Positions 30,174 through 39,692 of a stretch of 64,000 nt of DNA are shown one piece after another. Positions within the stretch are counted from its first letter, which is position 1, and each line of letters opens with the position of its first letter. The DNA comes from Nemertoderma westbladi (lineage: Eukaryota; Xenacoelomorpha; Nemertodermatida; Nemertodermatidae): contig JAUCBJ010008237.1 of the NCBI GenBank assembly GCA_032718475.1, forward strand, positions 1-64,000. Reading direction: 5' to 3'. The translations under genes and the position numbers were made by a program. The notes beneath the pieces were generated by a model. The model saw only the letters and a program-made list of their open reading frames with translations. It had not been told where the DNA came from and ran no database searches.

Positions 30174-30270
30174 GGAAATAGAACAGGTTACAGTTTTATT
30201 TTTGAGAGTATATAATTAGCTGTTATTAGCTTCTATTTCCCCCCTGGAGATTGATTTTTTAATGCGTCGA
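30174..30270 (+). repeat. Dispersed repeat copy related to 60830-60925
   Basis: AAATAGAACAGGTTACAG, TTTTGAGAGTATATAATTAGC and CCCCCCTGGAGATTGATTTT match in order a segment at 60830-60910, and its end matches about 63715-63785. The unit begins like the 68-bp minisatellite. Confidence 0.6.
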
Positions 30271-30639
30271 AAGTACCCATCCATTCTGGCTGTTTGAGCA
30301 CTAGTTCTGTAGACTGTCCTGACACTAATTTTCATATTCATTTAACTATTCTAAGTCTCAAACCACTAAAACCAATCGTAAATAATTTCTAAAATTTTTA
30401 ACAAAGCTCTAATTTGTAAAAAATGAAATATTAAAAACCTATTATATTCTTAAAATGTAACTCTTTCGCAAGAAGAGCCCCCAAAATCGTGAGAAATCTT
30501 TTTTCCCCCATTGATAAAAGTAAGGATTACGTAAATATTTACTATATAGTCAAATAAATAATATTCCAGAATATGAGATTATTTAACATGTGTGAAAAAG
30601 TGTTGAAAAACATATACATAATCAAAAATATCGATCGCG

Positions 30640-30818
30640 ATGTTCACAAAATATCGAGAGTAAAAATATAGAGAGTTGAAAAAACATCGAGAGTAAAAAT
30701 ATCGAGTGTTTAAAAATATCTAGAGTAAGAATATCGAGTGTTGAAAAATATCTAGAGTAAAAATATCGAGAGTAAAAATATTGATGAGAGTATAAATATC
30801 GAGTGTTGAAAAATATTG
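30640..30818. repeat. Left minisatellite arm of element A
   Basis: About eleven units of AAAAATATCGAGAGT and the TGTTGAAAAATATCGAG variant, with several substitutions (CTAG for TCGAG). Orientation is opposite to the right arm. Confidence 0.85.
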
Positions 30819-30837
30819 TAATCGATTTTTCGCGCTT

Positions 30838-32760
30838 TCATATGCTAGACAAAAAAAATACACTCCCACAGGCCCACAGGACGACAATCCATTGTCCGTA
30901 GAGGACGAGGTTGTGGTAGGATGAGAGTCCATCATGTAGGGACCAGTAGGGTTGGACGCCCGGGAGTTGGTATGATGCTGATGGGAATCCAGAGCCAACA
31001 GCGTTGAGGAGATCGACATAACTGGAATCGGTCCGAGCTGTTGCAGCCAATGATTGGAGGAGGAGATCGGGGTGGTTACCATCCAGATCGAGTTTATCCT
31101 TCATAATCGTTGCGGCCACCTGTGATGCAACCACACACAGATAGTGGCCTATGTCTCCGTCGTCGACGAGGTCATCACAGGATGGGTCATCAACCAGCGA
31201 ACAGGATAGGGCATCAGGAATCTAGTGATCATCCCCCTGCCTCCAGATGGTGGTAAACACGAAGGAGGAGAGTTTTGACTTGAGTCGCTGGATCCGCGAG
31301 TTATCATTGGCATCCAGCGTCTGGCGGTCGAGGATGGATTGGATACCAGTGGCTAGTGGTCTACCATCAGCATGAAATGTGGGAGGCCCATGAGGTAGAG
31401 GCGGCACTTGTGGGCGGCCCATGAGGTAGAGGCGGCACTTGTGGGCGGCCCATGCGACGGCAAGGAGCTCCAGCTCCACCATCGCTCGGTTTCTGAAATA
31501 AACCGAGAGCCGCACTCTACCAGCCTCCAGTCGGCCCCGTGCCACTGGAGGAGCATGTATCCCAACCAATTCTTCCGCGATGCATCCATCTCGAGCTTCA
31601 TGTCGAAATCGGGTTCGAAAGAAGCGAGGATGGGTGGGGTGCTCATTTGGTCACCTCGAACGCCGCCTCATGGTCTGAATTCCATGTGTATGGACTTCTG
31701 GAACGGAGGAGGGGGCGGAGGGGGGACATAGTGGCTCCGATGTCCATTGAGAATGGGGCGAGTTGCTCAACCAACCCAACAAAGCTACATAAGTCTGTGA
31801 TGTTGGTTGGTCGAGGGAACCCCGCTAGGGCACAAACCTTAGCCGGGTCCACACGGATCCTGTCTGGCCCAACAAGGTAGCCCGCGAACTTTACCTCGGG
31901 TTGGGCGAGCTGAATCTTGTCGGGCTTAAGGGAGACTCCAGCAGTGTGGCAGCATTGGAGGAACTGCCGGACACTGGTGATATGGTCGTCGATATTGTCG
32001 CTAAAGAGAAGGACGTCATCAACGACTTTCACCATGCCCGGGAGTCCATGCAACACATCGTTACCCCGGCGATTGAACTCATCCCCGCTCGATATGAGTC
32101 CCATCACACTCCTCTTATACTTGTAACGTCCCCAGGGTGTCACAAATTTGGTGAGGAGTTGGGATGCTGGGTCGAGGGGGACCTGCCAATAGCCGGCAGC
32201 GGCGTTAAACACCAAGAATATCTTTGCCGTCATAGATATTCCCATAACCACCACCCGCGAACTGGGGGTGGGGTAATACAGCCACTTAACCTGATCGTTC
32301 AGGTTGCGAAGGTTGATGCAAACCCGTAGTTTCCCATTGGGTTTACACGCGAAGGTGAGTGGATGGGCCCAGTCTGTGGGTTCAGTGACCTGCTCAATTG
32401 AGGAATGGTGTGGCGCCATCCCTCAACTCGATGTGCATCGGTTCGCCGGCCATGGTGCCAAGTGGTCGATCAGTGTCGTCGAATACATCGGTGAAATCAT
32501 CGAGGAGGTTTGAGCATAGTTGATCCGTACCGGTAGGTGTTGTAACGGATGCTAAAGAGACGATGGGTTGGGGGAAGTTTGTATGGGGGAGTCTTAGGTC
32601 GACGAGTGCCTGGTAGGAGAGGATGAGACTGTCAACTTCCGGTGAAACGCCGATATTTACGATCGCAGAGTTCCCTCCGAATAAAAATCGGGTGGAGAAA
32701 ACTCCCACGATTTCCAATGGAAGATCGTTGGTGGCGAGAAGATCCGTCCGTGGTGGGGTG
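30838..32760 (-). pseudogene. pol: Decayed Ty3/gypsy pol: protease-RT linker, RT, RNase H, pre-integrase linker
   Basis: The minus strand keeps the pol order. The linker (about 32717-32394) has LLDDFTDVFDDTDRPLG. The reverse transcriptase (32419-31643) shows LTFACKPNGKLRVCINLRNLN, the active-site VVDDVLLFS, and the thumb ending SFVGLVEQLAPF. RNase H (31646-31222) has MKLEMDASRKNWLGYML and ELELLAVAWAAHKCRLYL. The part before integrase has SYQLPGVQPYWS and LVLYGQWIVVLW (about 30990-30850). Integrase is absent. Breaks include a stop before IPDALS (near 31220) and a 31-bp tandem duplication at about 31387-31450 that shifts the RNase H frame. It lies exactly between the two minisatellite arms. Confidence 0.85.
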
Positions 32761-32847
32761 AGGGGTAAGGTCCTGGTTGCGGCCCCCTATGCGGTGGTAA
32801 ATGTCCTAAACATTTTTAGGAAAGAATTATCGTACAACCCTTATTAA

Positions 32848-33213
32848 ATATTTTTACTCTCGATTTTTTTGAACACTCGATATTTTTACTCTCGATATAT
32901 TTCAACACTAGATATTTTTACTCTCGATATTTTTCAATACTCGATATTTTTACTCTCGATATTTTTACTCTCGATATTTTTACTCTCGATATTTTTACTC
33001 TCGATATTTTTCAATACTCGATATTTTTACTCTCGATATTTTTACTCTCGATATTTTTACTCTCGATATTTTTACTCTCGATATTTATACTCGATATTTT
33101 TCAACACTCGATATTTTTGCTCTCGATATTTTTACTCTCGATATTTTTACTCTCGATATTTTTACTCTCGATATTTATACTCGATATTTTTCCACACTAG
33201 ATATTTTTACTCT
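32848..33213. repeat. Right minisatellite arm of element A
   Basis: More than twenty units of ATATTTTTACTCTCG, with 17-bp ATATTTTTCAACACTCG variants interspersed. A 121-residue open frame across it is repeat-derived. Confidence 0.9.
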
Positions 33214-33755
33214 AAAAGAAGTCAACAAAGATAACAACCAGATGTCTGTCTTCCATTGTTGACAAACTCTTCAATTATCCTTCTATCCCAGAATGGGCAC
33301 CATAGAAACTTTTACGGAAGTCGTTCTGGTTCGCACGTAACAGTCTCTCAACAGGCAGTATCCATGTTGTGATTCAATATAATTATATTATATAACTTTG
33401 CAGCAATCGAGATCAACGAGATTCCATGAAAAGATCCATAAAGTGTTAGGTTTTACTTCTGAACTGACACCAACATATTTACTTTCATTTCTTGCGGGCT
33501 TCTCTTAGATTTATAGTATAGATAATACAGGTATATTCTTAGATTCAAACACTCAGGTATTTTAATGACGTAATGGCTACTTCAGATAAACAGAATAGTG
33601 CATATTAAGGGCATGTGATGCAGTCTTAACTGCATCATCCATCCTTGGCTGTCGTAGTGTGTCCGAGCAGGTGGACCTCATTCTGCGCCTTAGAGAGGAC
33701 CTTTCAGACACCTAATTCTGTGGTCAGTCCAGGGGGCCTTTTTTTCGGTAATGGT
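33214..33755. other. Spacer between the two foldback-like elements
   Basis: No gene or repeat is recognised. Composition is more balanced than in the arrays. A short GC-richer patch at 33640-33745 has no convincing ORF. Confidence 0.4.
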
Positions 33756-34170
33756 GAAAAATATCGAGACTTAAAAAATATCGAGAGTTGAAATGACGAG
33801 AGTAAAAATATCGAGAGTAAAAATAACGAGAGAAAAATATTGAGAGTTGAAATGACGAGAGTAAAAATATCGAGAGTAAAAATAACGAGTGTTTAAAATG
33901 AACGTGATTAAAAAATATCGAGAGTAAAAATAACGCGAGATGAAAAATATCGAAAATAACGAGTGTTGAAAAATATCGAGTGTTGAAAAATATCGAGAGT
34001 ACAAATATCGAGTGTTGAAAAATATCGAGTGTTGAAAAATATCGAGAGTAAAAATATCGAGAGTGAAAATATCGAGTGTTGAAAAATATCGAAAGTAAAA
34101 ATATCGAGAGTAAAAATATAGAGTGTTGAAAAATAATGAGTGTTGAAAAATATATCGAGTGTAAAAATAT
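33756..34170. repeat. Left minisatellite arm of element B
   Basis: About 25 units of 15-17 bp in the ATATCGAG orientation, with variants such as ATAACGAG and AATGACGAG. Open frames on the minus strand are repeat artefacts. Confidence 0.9.
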
Positions 34171-34650
34171 TGCATTTTGCTTGAGCATTTTATTTAGAAT
34201 TATGGAAGAATATTGCAGTGCACGGATTACAACAGTGCAAATGCAAGCATGGAATACTAATTATAGAGTCTTCTATATCTAGTATTCCATGGTGCAAGTG
34301 AATGGCATTATTAATACACCTTGGGTTATCAGATTTTGATACTTGATACTCAGATACTTGATTTACCAGATTTATTATACTAGCTAGTTTTTGCTATTTT
34401 TTAAATAAATATTATAGAAGAAGTGCTAGCTATAAATTAAAATAAATATTTTGTTCTAGAACACATTTTTTGTTCTAGAACACATTTTTAATTTTTTTAA
34501 ATAGCTAGTATTTTCTACTTCTTTTTATAAATGTTATAGAACACGTGTAAGCTACCAAATGTTGATAAATAGTTTTGTTCTAGAACACTTTTTTTTTGTT
34601 CTAGAACATTTTTAGGAAAAAAAATTATAATACAACCCTTATTTAAAAAA

Positions 34651-35602
34651 ATTGTTACTAACGATATTTTTACTCTCAATATTTTTCAACACTCGATATT
34701 TTTACTCTCGATATTTTTCAACACTCGATATTTTTCAACACTCGATATTTTTCAACACTCGATATTTTTACTCTCGATATTTTTCAACACTCGATAGTTT
34801 TACTCTCAATATTTTTCAACACTCGATTTTTTTACTCTCGATATTTATACTCGACATTTTTCAACACTCGATATTTTTCAACACTCGATAGTTTTACTCT
34901 CGATATTTTTCAACACTCGATATTTTTACTCTCGATATTTTTCAACACTCGATATTTTACTCTCGATATTTTTCAACACTCGATATTTTTACTCTCGATA
35001 TTTTTCAACACTCGATATTTTACTCTCGATATTTTTCAACACTCGATATTTTTACTCTCGATATTTTTCAACACTCGATATTTTACTCTCGATATTTTTA
35101 AACTCTCGATATTTTTACTCTCGATAGTTTTACACTCGATATTTTTACTCTCGATATTTTTACTCTCGATATTTTTCAACACTCGATATTTTTACTCTCG
35201 ATATTTTTACTCTCGATATTTTTCAACACTCGATATTTTACTCTCGATATTTTTCAACACTCGATATTTTTACTCTCGATATTTTTCAACACTCGATATT
35301 TTACTCTCGATATTTTTCAACACTCGATATTTTTACTCTCGATATTTTTACCCTAGATATTTTTACTCTCGATATTTTTACTCTCGATATTTTTCAACAC
35401 TCGATATTTTTACTCTCGATATTTTTACTCTCGATATTTTTCAACACTCGATATTTTTACTCTCGACATTTTTCAACACTCAATATTTTTACTCTCGATA
35501 TTTTTGAACTCTCGATATTATCGTTATTTTTCAACACTCGATGTTTTTACTCGCGTTATTTTTACTCTCGATATTTTTCATGTCTCGATATTTTTCAATA
35601 TA
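34651..35602. repeat. Right minisatellite arm of element B, 32-bp dimers
   Basis: This is the longest array (about 950 bp). ATATTTTTACTCTCG (15 bp) and ATATTTTTCAACACTCG (17 bp) alternate for long stretches as a 32-bp dimer. Some dimers have lost one T (ATATTTTACTCTCG), which recurs regularly between about 34950 and 35310 and marks a larger amplified block. Confidence 0.9.
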
Positions 35603-35861
35603 ACCCTTTTTTCTGTTCCGTGGCACACAGGAACTGTTTCTGCAGCTTCTAACTTTGGGAGGCAGCATAGCCCCCGTTTCGGGACGCCTGGAAGGTTCTC
35701 TATCCCACTGTTCATCTCTCGACTTACAGTAGTAGAAGTATAAAAATGGTCTTTAGTTGCATTAACTTAAAAACTGCACAGGCGATACAACGGCACTTCA
35801 ACTTTCAGATCTCTTCTTTCGAAAGTTTCATAGTTAAACAAGCTTGCCAGACGAGAGCTGA
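35603..35861. other. Short unique stretch between element B and a MITE
   Basis: No gene is seen. A TATA-like GTATAAAAATGG is present at about 35737-35748 but without a convincing downstream ORF. Confidence 0.3.
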
Positions 35862-36358
35862 CAATAATGGACGGATCCATTGCTACAATATTGTTGTAAT
35901 AAATTACGCGCCTATGCAGGGCAGCCTAATAACTAAAAATGCAAAACGAAACATTGGGTGAAGTACACAATAGTATATTGTATGTTAAAAAAACACTATT
36001 TGTTAGAAACGTATCTTCTACAATTCTGAACGAATTAAAGCGATATTTTGCAGAAAGCATGTCCAATAGATGCTCCCTATGGGGTGTCGACAGAATTTTT
36101 ATTGAGTGAATTATACGATTATGATCGGTAATTCTATAATTAATTGCACTGTTGCTAGGCAACCAACAGGTCCCTAGCAACCAAAACCTTGCATTCACAA
36201 CTAGGTCCGATAATGAACCTATCATCAAAGTTTCATATAATTCCATCAACATAAGTGTAAGAAGTTGTGTGTACAAACAAACAAACAAACAAACACACAA
36301 ACAAACAAACACGCGTGATAAATAAGGACATCCATGATGGATCCGTCCAATATTATTG
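35862..36358. mobile_element. MITE-like element with ~20-bp terminal inverted repeats
   Basis: CAATAATGGACGGATCCAT at 35862-35880 is the inverted match of 36337-36358 (ATGGATCCGTCCA-ATATTATTG), with a 3-bp difference in the middle. The roughly 500-bp interior has no coding capacity and includes a CAAA/CACA microsatellite (about 36268-36313). The ends and size suit a non-autonomous DNA transposon; the superfamily is unknown. Confidence 0.6.
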
Positions 36359-37604
36359 AGCAGAGGTAACGTAAAAATTTGTGTTGCTTTGTTTTCTTTC
36401 TATTTTGTGGTATAGCTAACAAATTCGCACCATTACTAAAATATTAATACAATTACTCGCTCACAAACACTATTCTACAACGACACAGATTAACCAATAC
36501 GGTATAATTCAATTCATATACAGTTTGACTCAATTGTAAAATATAAATTAACAATTGTGAATATTTTTCCATCTGAAATATTGAAATCTACTAATAAAAT
36601 ACCTACAAAAGATACTAAATATAATACAGAATAATGCGGTGTGTATTAATAATTAATTATTAGTATTAATAATTAATTATTAGTATTAATAATTAATTAT
36701 CAGTTTTAATACTTCCCGGTAAGTATCGAATCCTCAGTACAAAAAAACCTCTTGGCGAAAAAAAAAAAAAAAATTTCAATAGTGCAAATTTTATTATATG
36801 TACTTTATATCATAAACAGCGGGGTAAAGAAAATGTTTTATATTTTATTTATTTGTAGGGAATTATTTCATCTTAAAATATTCTAACAACCTTGCAACAG
36901 GAAAGAAAGCGTGAGAATGTTAATTATCTATTAGAATTTCACCTATTTAATTATTATGTAGGCCTAAGTGCTACCCAGTACCGGTACCATGTAGTGCAGT
37001 GCTGCCTACTATGTGAAAATAAAAGGTTACCTGTTATATTATATATAATATACGCGATACAACATTGTTTGTTAACAACATATTTCCTGTTTTGACATTT
37101 AACTCATTCCGTAGGACATTTTGATATACCTTTTAATATTTAATTAATTTAGTTGACAGTTTTAAATTTATATCTAATTGTTATACAGTATTCTTTTTAC
37201 TCCAGTTATGTTGATATAAAGTAGATACGATTATTGAAACACTATACAAATGTTGTTTTATCTTTTGGCTTTTATTTGTACTAAGGCATTCTTTCATTAG
37301 TAGGACTCAATGATACAATAATTTAACAACAATAACTGCATTCTGGATTGCACATAAATGATGTTTTCAAAATGGAATTGAGTTTTTTTCAAAATATATG
37401 TAAAGGATTTAGATCTAGCAAGGAAAATAACAACAGTGGGAAAGTAAACAAAACATTTAAATAATATTTTGACGAATTTTCGAGTAATTAAATCTAATTT
37501 AATTTATCTAACATTCTCTAACATGCCTATCACATCTAATAATAATTTAACGTAGCTAAAGTTAACCAGTGGTGCTAATGTCTGCTCTAACGTACAGTAC
37601 GATA
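36359..37604. other. AT-rich intergenic DNA
   Basis: No gene is seen. Three direct copies of TAGTATTAATAATTAATTAT lie at about 36635-36705, and an A-run at 36758-36773. Confidence 0.45.
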
Positions 37605-38177
37605 CGTGTCGAATACGTAAGGGAAAGGCATGGGCAGCCTTGAATAGGCTTTCCAGGATTTGGAAGTCACCTAGAATTAATCGGAAACTTAAGGTCCGAT
37701 TATTTAGAGCAGCAGTAGTTCCAGTACTCCTCTATGGGAGTCCATGCTGGGCTCTAACTGCTGAGGACACCAAATCTCTGGATGGCACATTCACAAGAAT
37801 GCTACGCCGGGTACATTGTGTCAAGTACAATGCACACATCTCCAACGAGACACTATATAACATTGGAGGTATCTCATTGGTTCCCCCAAGCTTGACACTA
37901 GAACAAAATCGCCTCCGCTTTGCAGGACATTGCTTTCGCCGTGAGGACCAGCCAGTGCATAATCTTGTACTTTGGCAGCCTCATGGAGTGAATAAGCATG
38001 GTGGACAGCCTATGACTTTCTTGAGACGCATCTTAAAGGACACTGGCCTTAAAGATGCGGATGATCTAGCAAATGTCATGGGTGATAGGGAGTTGTGGCG
38101 GTGCAATTTTGTTGACAAGCCGGCACAGCATTCTTAAAAATGCAGCTGCAATGCAGCATGCCGATCATAGTAGTAGT
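37605..38177 (+). mobile_element. 5'-truncated RTE-like LINE, copy B
   Basis: The plus-strand ORF (37640-38137) is nearly identical to copy A from RIRKGKAWAALNRLSRIWKSP to the final DKPAQHS stop. Similarity begins at TCGAATACGTAAGGG (37609). After the stop come TGCAGCTGCAATGCAGCATG and a TAG repeat (38167-38180). AGTACGATA appears at 37596-37604 and 38178-38186, a probable 9-bp target duplication. Truncation removed the whole polymerase core, so this copy is inert. Confidence 0.88.
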
Positions 38178-39533
38178 AGTACGATAACGGGAAATCGTTT
38201 ATTTCTACATAAAAAAACCAATATAAACACTATTTATAACAATAAATATGAATCAAACCAACAATAAATAACGAAAAGCATCCATAAAACAAAATTCATT
38301 ATAAAAATTATATAGTTTGCGGAAATGAATCAGGCGTTATATACTTTGTCTACCAAAACTGTCATCATTTTTGTAATTATGTTCTATATATATTGTCATG
38401 TATATGTATACCTAATATATATATATAGGCCTATAATGAATAGCCTATGTATAGTCTAGTTTCAATATGGGCAAACTGTAATATAAACAAGAGCAATATT
38501 GATGCCACTTACTGCCAATAAAGAATTCAATAGTTTATCTAATATTATTTCTAAAATAACCATAGGCCTACTATTTAAGTAGGCCTAATAATAAATGATT
38601 TGTAAATAAGTTAGTTGTTAACAATTTACTGTGGCACGCAAAGTAAGTACTGTTATAAGCTGCAAATTGACCAATGACAGATACAGTATTAGTATTATTA
38701 AATTAATAACGATATTGATAAAATAAACTGACACCTTGTATTTTTGCTGGGAACATTCACTTGTATTTCTTGTGTTCTCACTTTTTTCAAACAGCTAAAT
38801 AATTTATACCAATATAAAAATTAACAATATATAGGTCGATATATCTGCAATAACATATAAAAGCAGCATGAACTATTCTATTTTAGTACCGAAACAATTG
38901 GGAACTCTCAAAAGTAGAAAAAACAACAACAACAACAACAAATTATAAAACAAGATTTTTAAACCATTGTGGTAAGAATCCTATATAAATATGACACAAT
39001 GAATACTTTTATAAAGTACTTTTAATACAAATAATAGTGAAGTTCATTATTATCTATCATTCTGTGGCCCGCAACCATACAAGATATCCAGTAATTAGAT
39101 TTCGTAATACATAATACTCACATTAAAGTTCCCCGCGAAATGAATACACAGGAACACATATTACATATATTACAATAAAGTTCAACAAATATTCAAAATT
39201 CTAAGCAGCCAGCGACGTAATTTTTTGTAGACTAATTCCTCACTTCACCCTAAATTGATAAAGCCCATTTGGCAAGACGAAACATTGAAATAATACTCGT
39301 CAAAACCTCATTAATTTGTGCAATAAAACATATATAGACACGCACATTTTTCCCCTCCAAGAGTTTTCTATGTATATAAATGCGTCTTTTATAGAAATTC
39401 GAAATCGTTCTGACCACTTAAAAAATAAACTTAGCAATAATATCTTCCATTTGATCGCGCATTTGAGGTGTTATGGAGTATTTTAGAGCCGAGGTAAAAT
39501 AATATCCAATCTTCTAGACCTATTATTGGTTGA
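38178..39533. other. AT-rich 3' flank of the transporter gene
   Basis: This contains the 3' UTR and downstream sequence of the minus-strand transporter. I cannot place its polyadenylation site. An (AAC)n run is at about 38925-38940. No other gene is seen. Confidence 0.4.
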
Positions 39534-39692
39534 TTAGGCTTCAGTATCACCTGCATTCCGAGCAGACGCGTCTTCAACGTTCTTGAGGCTAATTTGACCG
39601 GCTTCCAGATCTCTTTTTGCTTTTAGGTTAGCTTTTGTGGTCAACATACGGATAGCTAATTCCGGAGTTGGTTGCATACCGCGTCGTAGACG
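39534..39692 (-). CDS. Transporter coding exon 12: cytoplasmic tail
   Basis: It follows the acceptor TCTTACAG and encodes [14 protein letters not shown], then a Lys/Ala/Glu-rich tail ending GDTEA and TAA at 39534-39536. RLR after TM12 is common in this subfamily. Confidence 0.88.
   Translation of the reverse strand, partial: RLRRGMQPTPELAIRMLTTKANLKAKRDLEAGQISLKNVEDASARNAGDTEA

Larger units (their letters stand above)
30640..33213. mobile_element. Foldback-like element A: inverted minisatellite arms enclosing a Ty3/gypsy pol fragment
   Basis: The left arm (about 30640-30818) is made of units reading AAAAATATCGAGAGT, and the right arm (about 32848-33213) of the complementary ATATTTTTACTCTCG, so the arms form a long inverted repeat of 15-17-bp tandem units. 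Foldback (Drosophila FB) and sea-urchin TU elements have this architecture. Between the arms lies a collinear but decayed gypsy pol segment. The inner edge of the right arm (about 32810-32847, ending TACAACCCTTATTAAAT) is shared with element B, showing that both belong to one family. Exact outer ends and target duplications are not clear. Confidence 0.7.
33756..35602. mobile_element. Foldback-like element B: inverted minisatellite arms with a 0.5-kb core
   Basis: The left arm (33756-34170) carries AAAAATATCGAGAGT/TGTTGAAAAATATCGAG units; the right arm (34651-35602) carries the complement. The core (34171-34650) is AT-rich with no ORF. It contains four copies of TTTTGTTCTAGAACA (a palindromic TTCTAGAA) and an inverted pair GCATGGAATACT/AGTATTCCATGG. 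The core's right edge (about 34607-34645, ACATTTTTAGGAAA...TACAACCCTTATT) matches element A at about 32809-32843. Confidence 0.72.

Noticed and set aside
31408-32329. Plus-strand open frames of 107-142 residues across the gypsy fragment
   Set aside because: The minus strand carries the recognisable RT and RNase H motifs; the plus frames have none.
32869-33234. 121-residue Tyr/Phe/Ser-rich open frame, with similar ones at 33724-34188 and 34652-34891
   Set aside because: They are repeat artefacts of the 15-bp unit (a multiple of three).
35926-36312. 128-residue minus-strand frame with a Cys/Val/Leu-rich start
   Set aside because: It begins in a CAAA microsatellite and lies within a MITE-like element.
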